Shown here: piece after piece, positions 8,839 to 18,256 of the stretch
Numbering within the stretch: the first letter of the stretch is position 1
Layout: every line of letters starts with the position of its first letter
DNA from: Albirhodobacter sp048262715
GTDB taxonomy: Bacteria; Pseudomonadota; Alphaproteobacteria; Rhodobacterales; Rhodobacteraceae
DNA length: 64,000 bases
Assembly: GCA_048262715.1 (NCBI GenBank)
Contig: JBLXEV010000002.1
Location: forward strand, 350,731-414,730
Direction: 5' to 3'
The notes under the pieces: model-generated
Seen by the model: the letters and a program-made list of their open reading frames with translations, nothing else
Databases searched by the model: none
Told to the model about the DNA's origin: nothing
Translations under genes and position numbers: made by a program

Positions 8839-9660
8839 TCACGTCGGCACAATCCGCATCATTGCGCGGCGTTCTTCCGGTGTCAGAGGCGCTGCCTTTT
8901 GTGGTGCCGTTTGTGATGCCGATTGAAGATCCAGCTCTTTGAAATCGGGCCGTGACGGCGCCTGAAGGCGCGGTTGTGGGTGGGGAGAATCCGCTGTTTT
9001 CGAGGCTTGCGCAATAACCGGCGTGACGGGTTCCGGCAGGGAGCACGGCACTGGCGCGCCCGCGACCACGGGTGAGAGAGAGACGGCCGTCACCTCAAAC
9101 CGGCGCGGCGTGCGGCCAATTTGCCCTTCGGCGATCAGACAGCCAAGCGCGCGGTTCACATCCCCCAGATCGGATTTCAGCGGCAGCAGGATCAGCCTCG
9201 CGCTCATCGGTGGTTTACCCATTCCGGTTTCCGCCTGAAGCACCATTTCCACCACATTCGGCCCGTTGAAACAGGCCTCCAGCGCCTCGGCCACCGTCTT
9301 GCGGCCAATGGGCGCGAAGAGGGCAGTCAGGGGCATGCCGCGCACCTCCATCCCCATCAGATCGTTGAGATGCATCCCCGCGATCCGCAGCCGCGCCATG
9401 CCCGGTGCGATCCGCTCGATGATGAAGGCATATTCGAGGGCGGTCTCGATCCCGCGCGGATCAATCTCCGAGCGCATCGGCACATCACGCCCCTTGCGCA
9501 GCGCTTCCCAATAGGCGCGCAACGCGGCGCTGATCCGCACACCATGCGCTTTCTCAAACCCTGCCATAGAGATGACCGTCTCCGGCCTGTCCTGATCCCG
9601 TTCCATTTGCGTCCGTTCCCAAAGTGCCCAACTTGCGCTGGACTGAACTCGTTCCGGCAT
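8839..9660 (-). CDS. PAS_5-domain protein
   Basis: Protein of 273 residues whose first 165 or so match the alphaproteobacterial PAS_5 (formerly DUF1457) type: a short helix with LRAYWEALRKGRDVPMRSEIDP, then FIIERIAPGMARLRIAGMHLNDLMGMEVRGMPLTAL. The C-terminal third is Pro/Ala/Ser-rich and ends with a conserved-looking LTPEERRAMMRIVPT. Role unknown; PAS_5 proteins occur near cell-cycle and envelope genes but no output domain is visible. Start uncertain: ATG 9660 or ATG 9606 (the latter follows GGGAACGG). Convergent with aroG. Confidence 0.82.
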   Translation of the reverse strand: MPERVQSSASWALWERTQMERDQDRPETVISMAGFEKAHGVRISAALRAYWEALRKGRDVPMRSEIDPRGIETALEYAFIIERIAPGMARLRIAGMHLNDLMGMEVRGMPLTALFAPIGRKTVAEALEACFNGPNVVEMVLQAETGMGKPPMSARLILLPLKSDLGDVNRALGCLIAEGQIGRTPRRFEVTAVSLSPVVAGAPVPCSLPEPVTPVIAQASKTADSPHPQPRLQAPSRPDFKELDLQSASQTAPQKAAPLTPEERRAMMRIVPT

Positions 9661-9877
9661 CGCCTACACCCAACGCCTCAACCGCCAACCGATCCGGACA
9701 GATGCTGTTCAGCGATCCTTCCGGCCTTCACAGCCTCTCAGGGCGGCGGGCTGGTGGTGGTGGCGCGGGGCGGTATATGTTAACCGATGCACTCAAAACC
9801 TTACCTACTCATTAATATACGCGATTTTACGATCATTTCGCGGAGAAAACTCTTAAATGGTTAAGGAGATCAGGAGA

Positions 9878-10780
9878 ATGCAGGTCACCTCAATGACAGG
9901 GTTCGCCTCCGTGCGCGGCGAAGCGCAGGGCCATGAGTGGCTCTGGGAAGTGCGTTCGGTGAATGGCAAAACGCTGGATCTGCGGCTGCGCTTGCCAGAA
10001 TGGATCGACGGGCTGGAACCTCTTGTTCGCAAAGCGGTTTCCGCCGTGGCGGCGCGGGGGAATATTTCCGTGTCGCTGCGGGTAAAACGCGGCGATCAGG
10101 GACAGGGGATCCGCGTCTCGGAACAGGGCTTGGCGGCGGCGATTTCTGCGCTGAAACAGGTTGAGACGGCCGCGATGCACTGCGGGCTGACGCTGACTCC
10201 TTTAACCAGTTCGGAGCTGCTAAACCTGCGCGGCGTGTTGGAAACCGGCCCGACCGAGGCCGAACCAACCGACGATTTGCGCGCAATTTTACACGACTCA
10301 CTGGGCGAAGCGTTAACCGCCTTCGCCCAAATGCGCCGTGAGGAAGGTGCGCAAATGGCGCTCGTCCTGCAAGGGCAGATCGCGCAGATTGCCGATCTGG
10401 TGGAGCAAGCAGCATCGGCGGCGCAGGCGCGCAGCGCTGCAAGCGGGCAGGCGCTGGACGCCGCCTTGGCACGGGTGATCGGCGCGAGCGCTGGCGCGCA
10501 GATTGATCCGGACCGGATTGCACAGGAATTGGCGCTCCTAGCGGTGAAATCCGATATTACCGAGGAAATTGATCGCCTGCGCGCGCATATCACCGCCGCG
10601 CACGCGCTGCTGCAAAGCGCGGAGCCAATGGGCCGGAAGTTCGAATTCCTAATGCAGGAGTTTCTGCGCGAGGCAAATACGCTGTGTTCAAAATCCGGTT
10701 CCAGCGCATTGACCGCGATCGGGCTTGACCTCAAACATACGATCGACCAGATGCGCGAGCAGATCCTGAACGTGGAGTGA
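9878..10780 (+). CDS. yicC: YicC family endoribonuclease
   Basis: Protein of 300 residues of the YicC/YloC family, recently characterised in other bacteria as an endoribonuclease. Typical start SMTGFASVRGEA----WEVRSVNGKTLDLRLRLP and end PMGRKFEFLMQEFLREANTLCSKS--------LDLKHTIDQMREQILNVE. I chose the ATG at 9878 because AAGGAGATCAGGAGA lies just upstream; a longer start at 9857 would add seven residues. It is followed 3 bp later by gmk, the conserved yicC-gmk pairing. Confidence 0.93.
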   Translation: MQVTSMTGFASVRGEAQGHEWLWEVRSVNGKTLDLRLRLPEWIDGLEPLVRKAVSAVAARGNISVSLRVKRGDQGQGIRVSEQGLAAAISALKQVETAAMHCGLTLTPLTSSELLNLRGVLETGPTEAEPTDDLRAILHDSLGEALTAFAQMRREEGAQMALVLQGQIAQIADLVEQAASAAQARSAASGQALDAALARVIGASAGAQIDPDRIAQELALLAVKSDITEEIDRLRAHITAAHALLQSAEPMGRKFEFLMQEFLREANTLCSKSGSSALTAIGLDLKHTIDQMREQILNVE

Positions 10781-10783
10781 AGA

Positions 10784-11452
10784 ATGTCCAGCCAAGCCAA
10801 CCCGATACAGCACCAGATCCAGCGGCGGGGCCTTCTGATTATCCTGTCTTCGCCCTCGGGTGCGGGGAAATCGACGCTGGCAAAGCGGCTGATGGCGTGG
10901 GATCCGACGCTGTCTTTCTCGGTCTCGGCAACCACCCGCAGCCCGCGGCCGGGCGAAGAGGATGGGCATGACTATTATTTCAAGACCAAGCCCGAGTTTG
11001 AGGCGATGGTGGCGGCGGGCGAGATGCTGGAACATGCGCAGGTCTTCGGCAATTTCTACGGCACGCCCAAAGCGCCCGTTGAGGCGGCAATGATGGCCGG
11101 GCGCGATACGCTGTTTGATATTGATTGGCAGGGCGGCCAGCAGATCGGGCGCTCGGCGCTTGGCAAGGATGTTGTCTCGATCTTCATCCTGCCACCCTCA
11201 ATCGCCGAGTTGGAAACCCGTCTACGCGGCCGCGCGCAAGACAGCGAAGAGATTATCGCGGGCCGGATGGCGAAATCGCGTGACGAGATAAGCCATTGGG
11301 CCGAATATGATTATGTCGTGGTCAACCATGATATTGACGCGGCTGAGGCCCAAGTCCGGACGATTTTGGAGGCAGAGCGCGCCCGCGCCGACCGCCAGCC
11401 GGGCCTCAATGAATTTGTGCGCGGGTTGAACACGGAGTTTGAAGCAAGATGA
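10784..11452 (+). CDS. gmk: Guanylate kinase
   Basis: Phosphorylates GMP to GDP with ATP. 222 residues; P-loop SSPSGAGKSTLAKRL (about 22-36), GMP-binding TTRSPRPGE-DG-DYYF, and LFDIDWQGGQQI. Cytoplasmic. The start is 3 bp after yicC and the stop overlaps the next gene by 4 bp (ATGA), so yicC-gmk-carbonic anhydrase form one operon. The N-terminal extension of about 15 residues before the P-loop strand is normal in this family of organisms. Confidence 0.96.
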   Translation: MSSQANPIQHQIQRRGLLIILSSPSGAGKSTLAKRLMAWDPTLSFSVSATTRSPRPGEEDGHDYYFKTKPEFEAMVAAGEMLEHAQVFGNFYGTPKAPVEAAMMAGRDTLFDIDWQGGQQIGRSALGKDVVSIFILPPSIAELETRLRGRAQDSEEIIAGRMAKSRDEISHWAEYDYVVVNHDIDAAEAQVRTILEAERARADRQPGLNEFVRGLNTEFEAR

Positions 11453-11967
11453 TCTATTCTTTGGACGGGATTGCGCCGCAGATCGGTGCGGGGGCTTGGG
11501 TGGCGCCGGATGCCAATCTGATCGGGCGCGTGGTGCTGGAGGCGGAGGCCTCGGTCTGGTTCGGCTGCACCCTGCGCGGCGATAATGAAGAGATCCGCGT
11601 CGGCCAAGGCTCCAATGTACAAGAAAACTGCGTGCTGCATACGGATATGGGCTTCCTGCTGGTGATCGGCGCAAATTGCACGATTGGCCATAAGGCGATG
11701 CTGCATGGCTGCGTGATCGGGGAGGGATCGCTCATCGGGATGGGGGCGACGGTGCTCAACGGCGCGAAGATCGGGCGGGGCTGCCTGGTTGGGGCAGGGG
11801 CGTTGATTACCGAAGGCAAGGAGATCCCGGATTTCAGCCTCGTGATGGGCGCGCCCGGGAAAGTGGTGCGGGAATTGGATGAGGCTGCGCGCGCAAAACT
11901 CCTCGCCTCCGCCGCAGGATACCGCGCCAATGCGGCACGCTTCGCGAAGGGGCTGGTGGCGCTTTAA
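11449..11967 (+). CDS. Gamma-class carbonic anhydrase-like hexapeptide protein
   Basis: Left-handed beta-helix protein of 172 residues with repeated hexapeptide motifs (for example VIGEGSLIGMGATVLNGAKIG). Zinc-binding histidines of the gamma carbonic anhydrase family are present at residues 64, 81 and 86 (CVLHTD, CTIGHKAMLHG). The family includes CaiE/PaaY/YrdA proteins with weak or unknown activity, so hydration of CO2 is an inference. Coupled to gmk by a 4-bp overlap. Confidence 0.88.
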   Translation: MIYSLDGIAPQIGAGAWVAPDANLIGRVVLEAEASVWFGCTLRGDNEEIRVGQGSNVQENCVLHTDMGFLLVIGANCTIGHKAMLHGCVIGEGSLIGMGATVLNGAKIGRGCLVGAGALITEGKEIPDFSLVMGAPGKVVRELDEAARAKLLASAAGYRANAARFAKGLVAL

Positions 11968-12018
11968 GCGCCACGGCTGCCGCGTGCGAGCACAGATCGC
12001 GGCCCGTTCCCGCCAAGC

Positions 12019-12417
12019 CTAGCTGCGATCAGGGACTTCGATAATGCCGAAGTCGAGCCGCGGGAATCGGCTGCCGACCTCCTCGCAAATCAGCCGCGCA
12101 TTCGGGACCGGGCGTGAAAACGCCCTGATCCGCCCGCTGTAGCCGAGATCAATCAGTTTGGCCGTGAGATCGAAGACATCAAGGCCTTTGCCAAACAGCG
12201 GCACCATCACCACATCCGGCGAGACCTCCTCCAACACTGCGCGGGACAATTTGCAGCCGTCCGTCACCACGACTTGCGCCCCGATGACAGAACGTAAAGC
12301 GGGGGGAATCTCATGCAACGGGTCCACCACCAGAATACGGCGGGTCACATTATTTTCGCGCGCAAATTGCGCGGCGATAGATGTGTAAACTGTGCCGCCA
12401 AATGGGGTGATGGCCAT
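12019..12417 (-). CDS. Conserved hypothetical protein, receiver-like fold
   Basis: Protein of 132 residues that I do not recognise by name. The pattern RILVVDPLHEIPPALRSVI---VVVTDG---LSRAVLEEVSPDVVMVPLFGKGLDVFDLTAKLIDLGYSGRIRAFSRPVPN resembles a response-regulator receiver domain (beta strand ending in D, second strand, VMVPL in place of the phospho-acceptor LMDV), but the phosphorylatable Asp and the switch Lys are missing. It may be a degenerate pseudo-receiver. It is divergent from the phoR-like kinase, with 376 bp between. Confidence 0.65.
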   Translation of the reverse strand: MAITPFGGTVYTSIAAQFARENNVTRRILVVDPLHEIPPALRSVIGAQVVVTDGCKLSRAVLEEVSPDVVMVPLFGKGLDVFDLTAKLIDLGYSGRIRAFSRPVPNARLICEEVGSRFPRLDFGIIEVPDRS

Positions 12418-12793
12418 ATTACTTCCTGAAAACAGTCAGCGGCTTCGCGACAATGACCTTTGTTAATATTTCGAATAAGCCTAGCAAGCAGTGCGTTGCG
12501 CGGCAAGTTTCAACCCGTGATTGTTTGGGCTAAATTGTCATAATTCATCAGAAATTCCGAGGGATCCCCAATTTTGTGATCTGGCAAGAGGCCGATCACG
12601 CGTCTTCTTACAGGCCCGCTGCAAAGAGTTCCTTCAGCAGGGGACAGTTGCAGACCTTTCGCCTCAGTCCCGCTGGTTATTATCACCCTTGAAGCGGCTG
12701 GTGTCAGATGCACGCGCAAACGTCACGCCTCTGTCACGTTCATCACCTTGATTTCTCCAAGGCGAGCGGCAATTGTGCCGCGGGAGGCGCGAT
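12418..12793. other. Intergenic region, promoters only
   Basis: 376 bp between divergent genes. The left end is A+T-richer and probably holds the promoter of the hypothetical gene. A CTGTCACGTTCATCACC stretch near 12733 recalls one half of a Pho box but the second half is absent. No gene seen. Confidence 0.5.
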
Positions 12794-13828
12794 ATGGATA
12801 TGATTTCAACAGAGGCGGTGCTTGCGGGCATCCCCAGCCCGACATTGCTGATCGATGGCAATGAGCGGATCGCGCAGATGAATGCGGCGGCTATCGCGCA
12901 TTTCGGCCCGGTCACGGGGCGGAGTTTTGTGACGGTGCTGCGCAATCCGGGCCTGCTGGAGGCGCTGACGGCGGCGCTTGCGGGCGAGGGCGCGCGCGAG
13001 CTCCGAGTGGTGTCGGTTTCGGTCTCACGGGTGGAAACGCCAATGCTGGTGCGGGTGACGCCGCTCAAAGGGTCGGCCTGCGTGATGCTGGTGTTCGAGG
13101 ATCTGTCCGAGGTGGAAACCGCCGAGGCGATGCGCCGCGATTTCGTCGCCAATGTCAGCCATGAGCTGCGTACACCTCTGACGGCGCTGATGGGGTTTAT
13201 CGAGACGCTGCGCGGGGCGGCGCGCGATGATCCGGCGGCGCGCGAGCGGTTCTTGTCGATCATGGAACGCGAGGCCTTGCGGATGAATCGCCTCGTTGGC
13301 GATCTGCTCTCGCTCAGCCGTGTCGAGGCAGAAGAACGGCGACGGCCGGAGCATCCGGTCGATCTCGCGCTGGTGGTGCAATCGGTGATGCAATCGCTCC
13401 GCCCGCAGGCGGAAGCCGCCAAGGTGGTGTTGGAGCGCACCGGCGAGGCGGGGCCGCTCAAACTGCCCGCAGACCCTGATCAAATCACGCAAGTTCTCAC
13501 CAATCTTGTTGAAAATGCGATGAAATATGGCGGCACGGGCGGGCGGGTCGAGATTTGCCTCAAGCGCGTCGCGCATGAGCCCGTACTGCGCGGTGCGGCG
13601 ATTTCGGTGGAGGTGCGCGATTTCGGCGATGGCATCGCGCCGCAGCATATCGCGCGGCTCACCGAGCGGTTCTACCGTGTCGATACGCATCGCTCGCGCG
13701 AGCAGGGCGGCACGGGGCTGGGGCTAGCGATTGTCAAACATATCGTCGCGCGCCATCGCGGACGGCTGCGGATCACCTCGGAAGTCGGCAAAGGCTCCTG
13801 CTTCGCAATCCTGCTGCCGGAGAGCTGA
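12794..13828 (+). CDS. phoR: PhoR-like sensor histidine kinase
   Basis: Sensor kinase of 344 residues. An N-terminal PAS domain (about 8-100, GIPSPTLLIDGNERIAQMNAAA) is followed by HisKA with the phospho-accepting His in NVSHELRTPLT (about residue 123) and a HATPase domain with N box NLVENAMKYG, G1 DFGDGI, F box ERFYRV and G2 GGTGLGLAIVKHI. PAS-HisKA-HATPase without transmembrane helices matches the Rhodobacteraceae phosphate-starvation kinase PhoR. Start chosen at ATG 12794 after GGGAGG. No phoB, pst or phoU is adjacent here, so phosphate sensing is an inference. Confidence 0.82.
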   Translation: MDMISTEAVLAGIPSPTLLIDGNERIAQMNAAAIAHFGPVTGRSFVTVLRNPGLLEALTAALAGEGARELRVVSVSVSRVETPMLVRVTPLKGSACVMLVFEDLSEVETAEAMRRDFVANVSHELRTPLTALMGFIETLRGAARDDPAARERFLSIMEREALRMNRLVGDLLSLSRVEAEERRRPEHPVDLALVVQSVMQSLRPQAEAAKVVLERTGEAGPLKLPADPDQITQVLTNLVENAMKYGGTGGRVEICLKRVAHEPVLRGAAISVEVRDFGDGIAPQHIARLTERFYRVDTHRSREQGGTGLGLAIVKHIVARHRGRLRITSEVGKGSCFAILLPES

Positions 13829-13954
13829 GCGCAAGGCGGGCGCGGATCAAGCGGCAAGCTCCCGCCGCCCCAATCTGAGTGTTCCCGATCCCGCTAGACA
13901 TGGGCGCTAGAGCCGCTACTCTAGCGCCAACATATTGATTTTCGGGAGAGGTCC

Positions 13955-15595
13955 ATGACCCGCCACGCCAGTTCCGCCGTTGCAACCCAGCCGATTGACG
14001 GCCAAAAACCCGGCACCTCCGGTCTGCGAAAAAAGGCGAAGATCTTTGCCAGCGCGGGCTATTTGGAAAATTTCGTGCAGGCCACATTCGACGCGATTGA
14101 CGGCGTGGCGGGCAAAACCTTGGTTCTGGGCGGTGACGGGCGCTGGTTCGGCCTTGAGGCGGCGCAGATCATCCTGAAAATGGCCGCCGCCAATGGCGCG
14201 GCCAAGGTGATCGTGGGGCAGGGTGCGTGGCTCTCGACCCCCGCTGCCTCGCATCTGATCCGGCTGCGCGGCGCGGATGGCGGGCTGATCCTCTCCGCGA
14301 GCCATAATCCGGGCGGACCGGAGGAAGATTTCGGCGTCAAATACAATATGTCGAACGGCGGCCCTGCACCCGAAAGCGTGACCGATGCGATCTTCGCGCG
14401 CACGCAGACGATCACCGAATATTTCAAACTCGATTGCCCGGATGCGGATCTCGCGACCTGCGGTGAGAGTGTGATGGGCGAGATGGTTGTGGAGGTGGTC
14501 GATCCGGTCACCGCCTATGCGGATCTTATGGAAACCCTGTTCGATTTCAATGCACTGAGAGACGCCTTTAAAGCGGGCTTCCGGATGCGGATGGACAGTA
14601 TGTGCGCGATCACCGGCCCCTATGCGCATGAGATTTTTGAGCGCCGCCTTGGCGCGCCCGACGGCACCGTGGTGCATGGCACGCCGCTGCCGGATTTCGG
14701 CGGGATGCACCCCGATCCGAACCCGACCTGGGCGCATGAGTTGATGGACGAGATGATGGGGCCAAACGCGCCTGATTTCGGAGCCGCCTCCGATGGGGAT
14801 GGCGACCGCAATATGGTGCTCGGCGCGGGCTGCTATGTCTCGCCCTCCGATAGTCTCGCGGTGCTGGCCGCCAATGCGCATCTCGCCAAAGGCTATGCGG
14901 GCGGGCTCAAAGGGGTTGCGCGCTCGATGCCGACCTCTGCGGCGGTGGATCGCGTGGCCGCCGCAAAAGGCATTGAATGCTTCGAGACGCCGACCGGATG
15001 GAAGTTCTTCGGCAACCTGCTGGATGCGGGCCGCGTGACCTTGTGCGGCGAGGAAAGTTTCGGCACCGGATCGGACCATGTGCGTGAAAAAGACGGGCTC
15101 TGGGCAGTTTTGATGTGGCTCAACATCCTCGCGTCAACGGGCAAGTCTGTCTCGCAACTGCTTGACGATCATTGGAAAACCTATGGTCGCAACTATTACT
15201 CCCGCCATGATTACGAGGCGCTTTCGCTCGATACAGCAAATACGCTGATGGGCGATTTGCGGGGTCGACTGAGCGCGCTCATCGGCGGGGAAGTTGGCGG
15301 GCTGCGGATTGAGGCCGCGGATGATTTTGCCTATCTCGATCCGGTCGATGGATCGGAATCGCGCTCGCAAGGCCTGCGCATTCTGTTTGAAGGCGGGTCG
15401 CGGATTGTACTGCGGCTCTCGGGTACGGGCACCGAGGGCGCAACCCTGCGCCTCTATCTGGAGCGCTACGTCGGGCCGGAAGGCGACCTCGGGCTTGATC
15501 CGCAGATTGCCTTGCAGCCAATGATCGCCGCTGCGGAGGAGATCGCAGGGATTGCCGCACGCACAGGGCGCAACGCGCCGGATGTCATCACCTGA
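13955..15595 (+). CDS. pgm: Phosphoglucomutase (alpha-D-glucose-specific)
   Basis: Interconverts glucose 1-phosphate and glucose 6-phosphate, feeding glycogen and surface-sugar synthesis. 546 residues, the eukaryote-like PGM type. The phosphoserine lies in LSASHNPGG (Ser116), the metal loop in ASDGDGDRN, the sugar loop in CGEESFGTGSDH and the phosphate-binding loop in RLSGTGTEGATLRLYLE. ATG at 13955 follows GGGAGAGGTCC. Alone on its strand between the kinase and an MFS gene. Cytoplasmic. Confidence 0.95.
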   Translation: MTRHASSAVATQPIDGQKPGTSGLRKKAKIFASAGYLENFVQATFDAIDGVAGKTLVLGGDGRWFGLEAAQIILKMAAANGAAKVIVGQGAWLSTPAASHLIRLRGADGGLILSASHNPGGPEEDFGVKYNMSNGGPAPESVTDAIFARTQTITEYFKLDCPDADLATCGESVMGEMVVEVVDPVTAYADLMETLFDFNALRDAFKAGFRMRMDSMCAITGPYAHEIFERRLGAPDGTVVHGTPLPDFGGMHPDPNPTWAHELMDEMMGPNAPDFGAASDGDGDRNMVLGAGCYVSPSDSLAVLAANAHLAKGYAGGLKGVARSMPTSAAVDRVAAAKGIECFETPTGWKFFGNLLDAGRVTLCGEESFGTGSDHVREKDGLWAVLMWLNILASTGKSVSQLLDDHWKTYGRNYYSRHDYEALSLDTANTLMGDLRGRLSALIGGEVGGLRIEAADDFAYLDPVDGSESRSQGLRILFEGGSRIVLRLSGTGTEGATLRLYLERYVGPEGDLGLDPQIALQPMIAAAEEIAGIAARTGRNAPDVIT

Positions 15596-15763
15596 TCGCC
15601 GGGACATTATATCGGGCGAGGATGATACCAAGCTGCAGCAGGCCCGTAGATCACGGCTGGGGCAGGGCGCCGATTTGCACCAGTGCCTGTCGGCGCCTCT
15701 AAATTTAAATATTATATATCAATTCGTTATAAGTGAACCGTGGACGATGAAGGTGTTTCAGAC

Positions 15764-16915
15764 ATGACGATGAGTCACGCCGCAACGCTTGGGGTAAAAG
15801 AGCAAATGGCGACACGGATCGCGCTCTTTACTGCCGGGGCAGTGCTCGCCTCTTGGGCGCCTATCGTGCCCTATGTCAAAACGGGCGCCGCTCTGGATGA
15901 CGCGGCACTGGGCCTGCTGCTCCTTTGTCTCGGCGGCGGCTCGATCGTCGCGATGCCGCTCTCAGGGGCGATGGCGCAGCGGTTCGGCTGTCGCGCAGTC
16001 ATCGCCGCCGGCTCCACGGCCTTCATCCTGATGCTGCCGATATTAGCTATGGTGCCATCGATATTCACGCTGGCTGTCGCGCTCTTCATTTTCGGCGCAG
16101 GGATCGGTACGGTCGATTGCGTTGCCAATATTCAGGCCGTGATGGTTGAACGCGCCAGCGGACGCACGATGATGTCGGGGTTTCATGCGCTCTACAGCGT
16201 CGGCGGGCTCGTCGGGGCGGCGGTGACGACAGCAATGCTGGCGCTTGGCCTGACACCTTTTACCAGCGCGATTTTGGTCGCATTGGCTATCTTTGCGCTC
16301 GCGCTCTACGCCTTTCCCGGACATCTCCCGTATGGTGCGCAAAGCACGCAGGGCACTGGCGGAAGTTTTGGGATTCCACGTGGAATCGTTATTGTTTTAT
16401 CAATCATGGCCTTCATCACCTTCATGGCGGAGGGCGCCGCACTGGATTGGGGCGCGGTGTTCCTCATCTCTGCGCGCGGCATTGATCCATCGGTCGCAGG
16501 GCTTGGCTTTATCAGTTTCTCCCTCGCGATGGTGATCGCGCGCTTCACGGGGGATCTGACCGTGGATGCGTTTGGGTCCACCAATGTTGTGCTGGCGGGC
16601 GGCGCGATGGCGGCACTTGGCATGGGGCTCGTCGCGCTCGGCGACCATTGGGCGCTGGCGCTTGTGGGGTTCGCAATCCTTGGAGCAGGCTGCGCCAATA
16701 TTGTTCCGGTGCTGTTCAGCGCAGCAGGCCGGCAAAAAATCATGCCCGAATCCGTGGCAATTCCTGTGCTCACAACGGTTGGATATTCCGGCGTTCTGAT
16801 CGGGCCCGGCCTGATAGGGTTCGCCGCAGAAGCAACATCGCTCCACGCGGCATTCCTCATTCTGGCTGCGCTTCTTGCCGTACTCGCCATCGGGGCGAAG
16901 GTTGCGCGGGTATAG
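15764..16915 (+). CDS. MFS transporter (YbjJ-like)
   Basis: Major facilitator superfamily permease of about 383 residues with some twelve hydrophobic segments. The loop between helices 2 and 3 has GAMAQRFGCRAV in place of the usual G-x3-DRxGRR. The layout (N-terminal ATRIALFTAGAVLASWAPIVPYVKT, and LDWGAVFLI in the seventh helix) resembles the YbjJ group of unknown substrate. Start at ATG 15764 after GAAGGTG; a GTG at 15740 would add eight residues. A short A+T-rich patch (about 15700-15730) upstream probably holds its promoter. Confidence 0.85.
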   Translation: MTMSHAATLGVKEQMATRIALFTAGAVLASWAPIVPYVKTGAALDDAALGLLLLCLGGGSIVAMPLSGAMAQRFGCRAVIAAGSTAFILMLPILAMVPSIFTLAVALFIFGAGIGTVDCVANIQAVMVERASGRTMMSGFHALYSVGGLVGAAVTTAMLALGLTPFTSAILVALAIFALALYAFPGHLPYGAQSTQGTGGSFGIPRGIVIVLSIMAFITFMAEGAALDWGAVFLISARGIDPSVAGLGFISFSLAMVIARFTGDLTVDAFGSTNVVLAGGAMAALGMGLVALGDHWALALVGFAILGAGCANIVPVLFSAAGRQKIMPESVAIPVLTTVGYSGVLIGPGLIGFAAEATSLHAAFLILAALLAVLAIGAKVARV

Positions 16916-17069
16916 AGACAATCAATCTTCGCTGAACAGATTTGACTGCGAAGGGCGCATAGATATCGCCTCTATCTCAGGATCAACATAATTCCCATAA
17001 TCAGTATTATGTAATTAATGTGTCTATACGGGGTTCATCTCATTCCTGAAAACCCCTCATAACACCTTG

Positions 17070-18038
17070 TTACGGAACGAGAACCGTCGATCCCATCGTT
17101 GCGCGCCCCTCCAGCGCATTCTGTGCGTCGCCAACATCCTCCAGCGTATATGGCTTCGACAGCGTTACCTTGATGGCACCGCTTGCGATCAGATCGAACA
17201 TCGCGCTTGAGGCTTGTGCCAGCCAGCCTTCGCGGGCTGTATGATGGAACAGCGTCGGCCGTGTGAGCCGCAAAGATCCGCGCGTCAGATCGTTGATCGT
17301 GAACTCTTTGCTCGGCCCGGAGCTTTGCCCGAAGGACACCAGAGTCCCGAAACGTTGCAACACATCGAGTGACCGCATCACCGTATCCGCGCCCACAGAG
17401 TCGTAGACCGCAGGCACGCCAGCGCCTTGCGTGATCTCCATGACCTTCGCTACGAAATCCTCCGAGCGGTAATCAATCACGTGGTCATAGCCATGCGTTT
17501 TCGCGAGCGCGCATTTCTCCGCGCCACCAGCGGTGCCGATCGTGGTGACACCCAGCGCTTTGAGCCATTGCCCCGCGATGAGCCCGACGCCGCCCGCCGC
17601 TGCGTGGAACAAAACCGTTTCCCCACGGGCTGCTGGATAGCTATGGGTAATCAGATAGTTGACCGTCAAACCTTTGAGCATCACCGCCGCCGCGACCTCA
17701 TCCGAAATCGCATCCGGCAACACAACGGCCGCGCTTGCAGGAATGGCGCGGTGGCTTGCATAAGCGCCGCCGCCACCGATGACATAGGCCACCCGCGTGC
17801 CAATTTGCAGATCGACACCTTCGCCAACAGCCTCGATCACACCAGCCGCCTCGCCACCCGGAACGAAATTCGGCCCGACCGGATACAGCCCCGTGCGCTG
17901 GTAAATATCGATAAAATTAAGGCCTACGGCGGTTTGCCGGATCAGGATCTCGCCCTTGGCGGGCACAGGCATATCCATTTCGATCCGCGCGAGCTGATCA
18001 ATCCCGCCAGCGGCCTTAACGACGATTTTATAGGGCAT
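17070..18038 (-). CDS. qor: NADPH:quinone oxidoreductase (zeta-crystallin type)
   Basis: Zinc-free medium-chain dehydrogenase/reductase of 322 residues, predicted to reduce quinones with NADPH. Family features: N-terminal GroES-like domain with GLNFIDIYQRTGLYP, then Rossmann motif AAAGGVGLIAGQWLKALG (about 150-167). I set the start at ATG 18038, preceded by TTTGGAGGAAGTA; the longer open frame upstream is not plausible protein. Divergent from rpe, with an inverted repeat in between that could be its operator. Confidence 0.92.
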   Translation of the reverse strand: MPYKIVVKAAGGIDQLARIEMDMPVPAKGEILIRQTAVGLNFIDIYQRTGLYPVGPNFVPGGEAAGVIEAVGEGVDLQIGTRVAYVIGGGGAYASHRAIPASAAVVLPDAISDEVAAAVMLKGLTVNYLITHSYPAARGETVLFHAAAGGVGLIAGQWLKALGVTTIGTAGGAEKCALAKTHGYDHVIDYRSEDFVAKVMEITQGAGVPAVYDSVGADTVMRSLDVLQRFGTLVSFGQSSGPSKEFTINDLTRGSLRLTRPTLFHHTAREGWLAQASSAMFDLIASGAIKVTLSKPYTLEDVGDAQNALEGRATMGSTVLVP

Positions 18039-18073
18039 TACTTCCTCCAAAACATGAGGTGTCTCGCGTAAAT

Positions 18074-18105
18074 CTCTGAAATACATGCAAAAATACATTT
18101 CAGAG
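18074..18105. promoter_or_regulatory. Inverted repeat between qor and rpe, possible operator
   Basis: Perfect 9-bp arms CTCTGAAAT (18074-18082) and ATTTCAGAG (18097-18105) around a 14-bp spacer that itself holds two ATACAT words. It lies 36 bp upstream of the qor start codon, where a repressor or activator of qor could bind. No T run follows, so it is not a terminator. Confidence 0.55.
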
Positions 18106-18256
18106 GTAACGGAAACACGCTGATTGGCGTCAGCTTCGCATCCCCCCAGCGCCGCGTCAATTCTCCGTTCAACGCCTGCTTTTCCTTGCGCTCGCGCGGC
18201 GGATTGGCGACATAGTGCTCCAAGCAACCCGCCTTTTACCGATAAGGGATACAGCC

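Noticed and set aside
9841..9877. CtrA box before yicC (TTAAATGGTTAA)
   Set aside because: The two TTAA halves are four bases apart, not the required seven.
12730..12755. Pho box upstream of the PhoR-like kinase
   Set aside because: Only one CTGTCA-type half-site is present; the second direct repeat with 11-bp spacing is missing.
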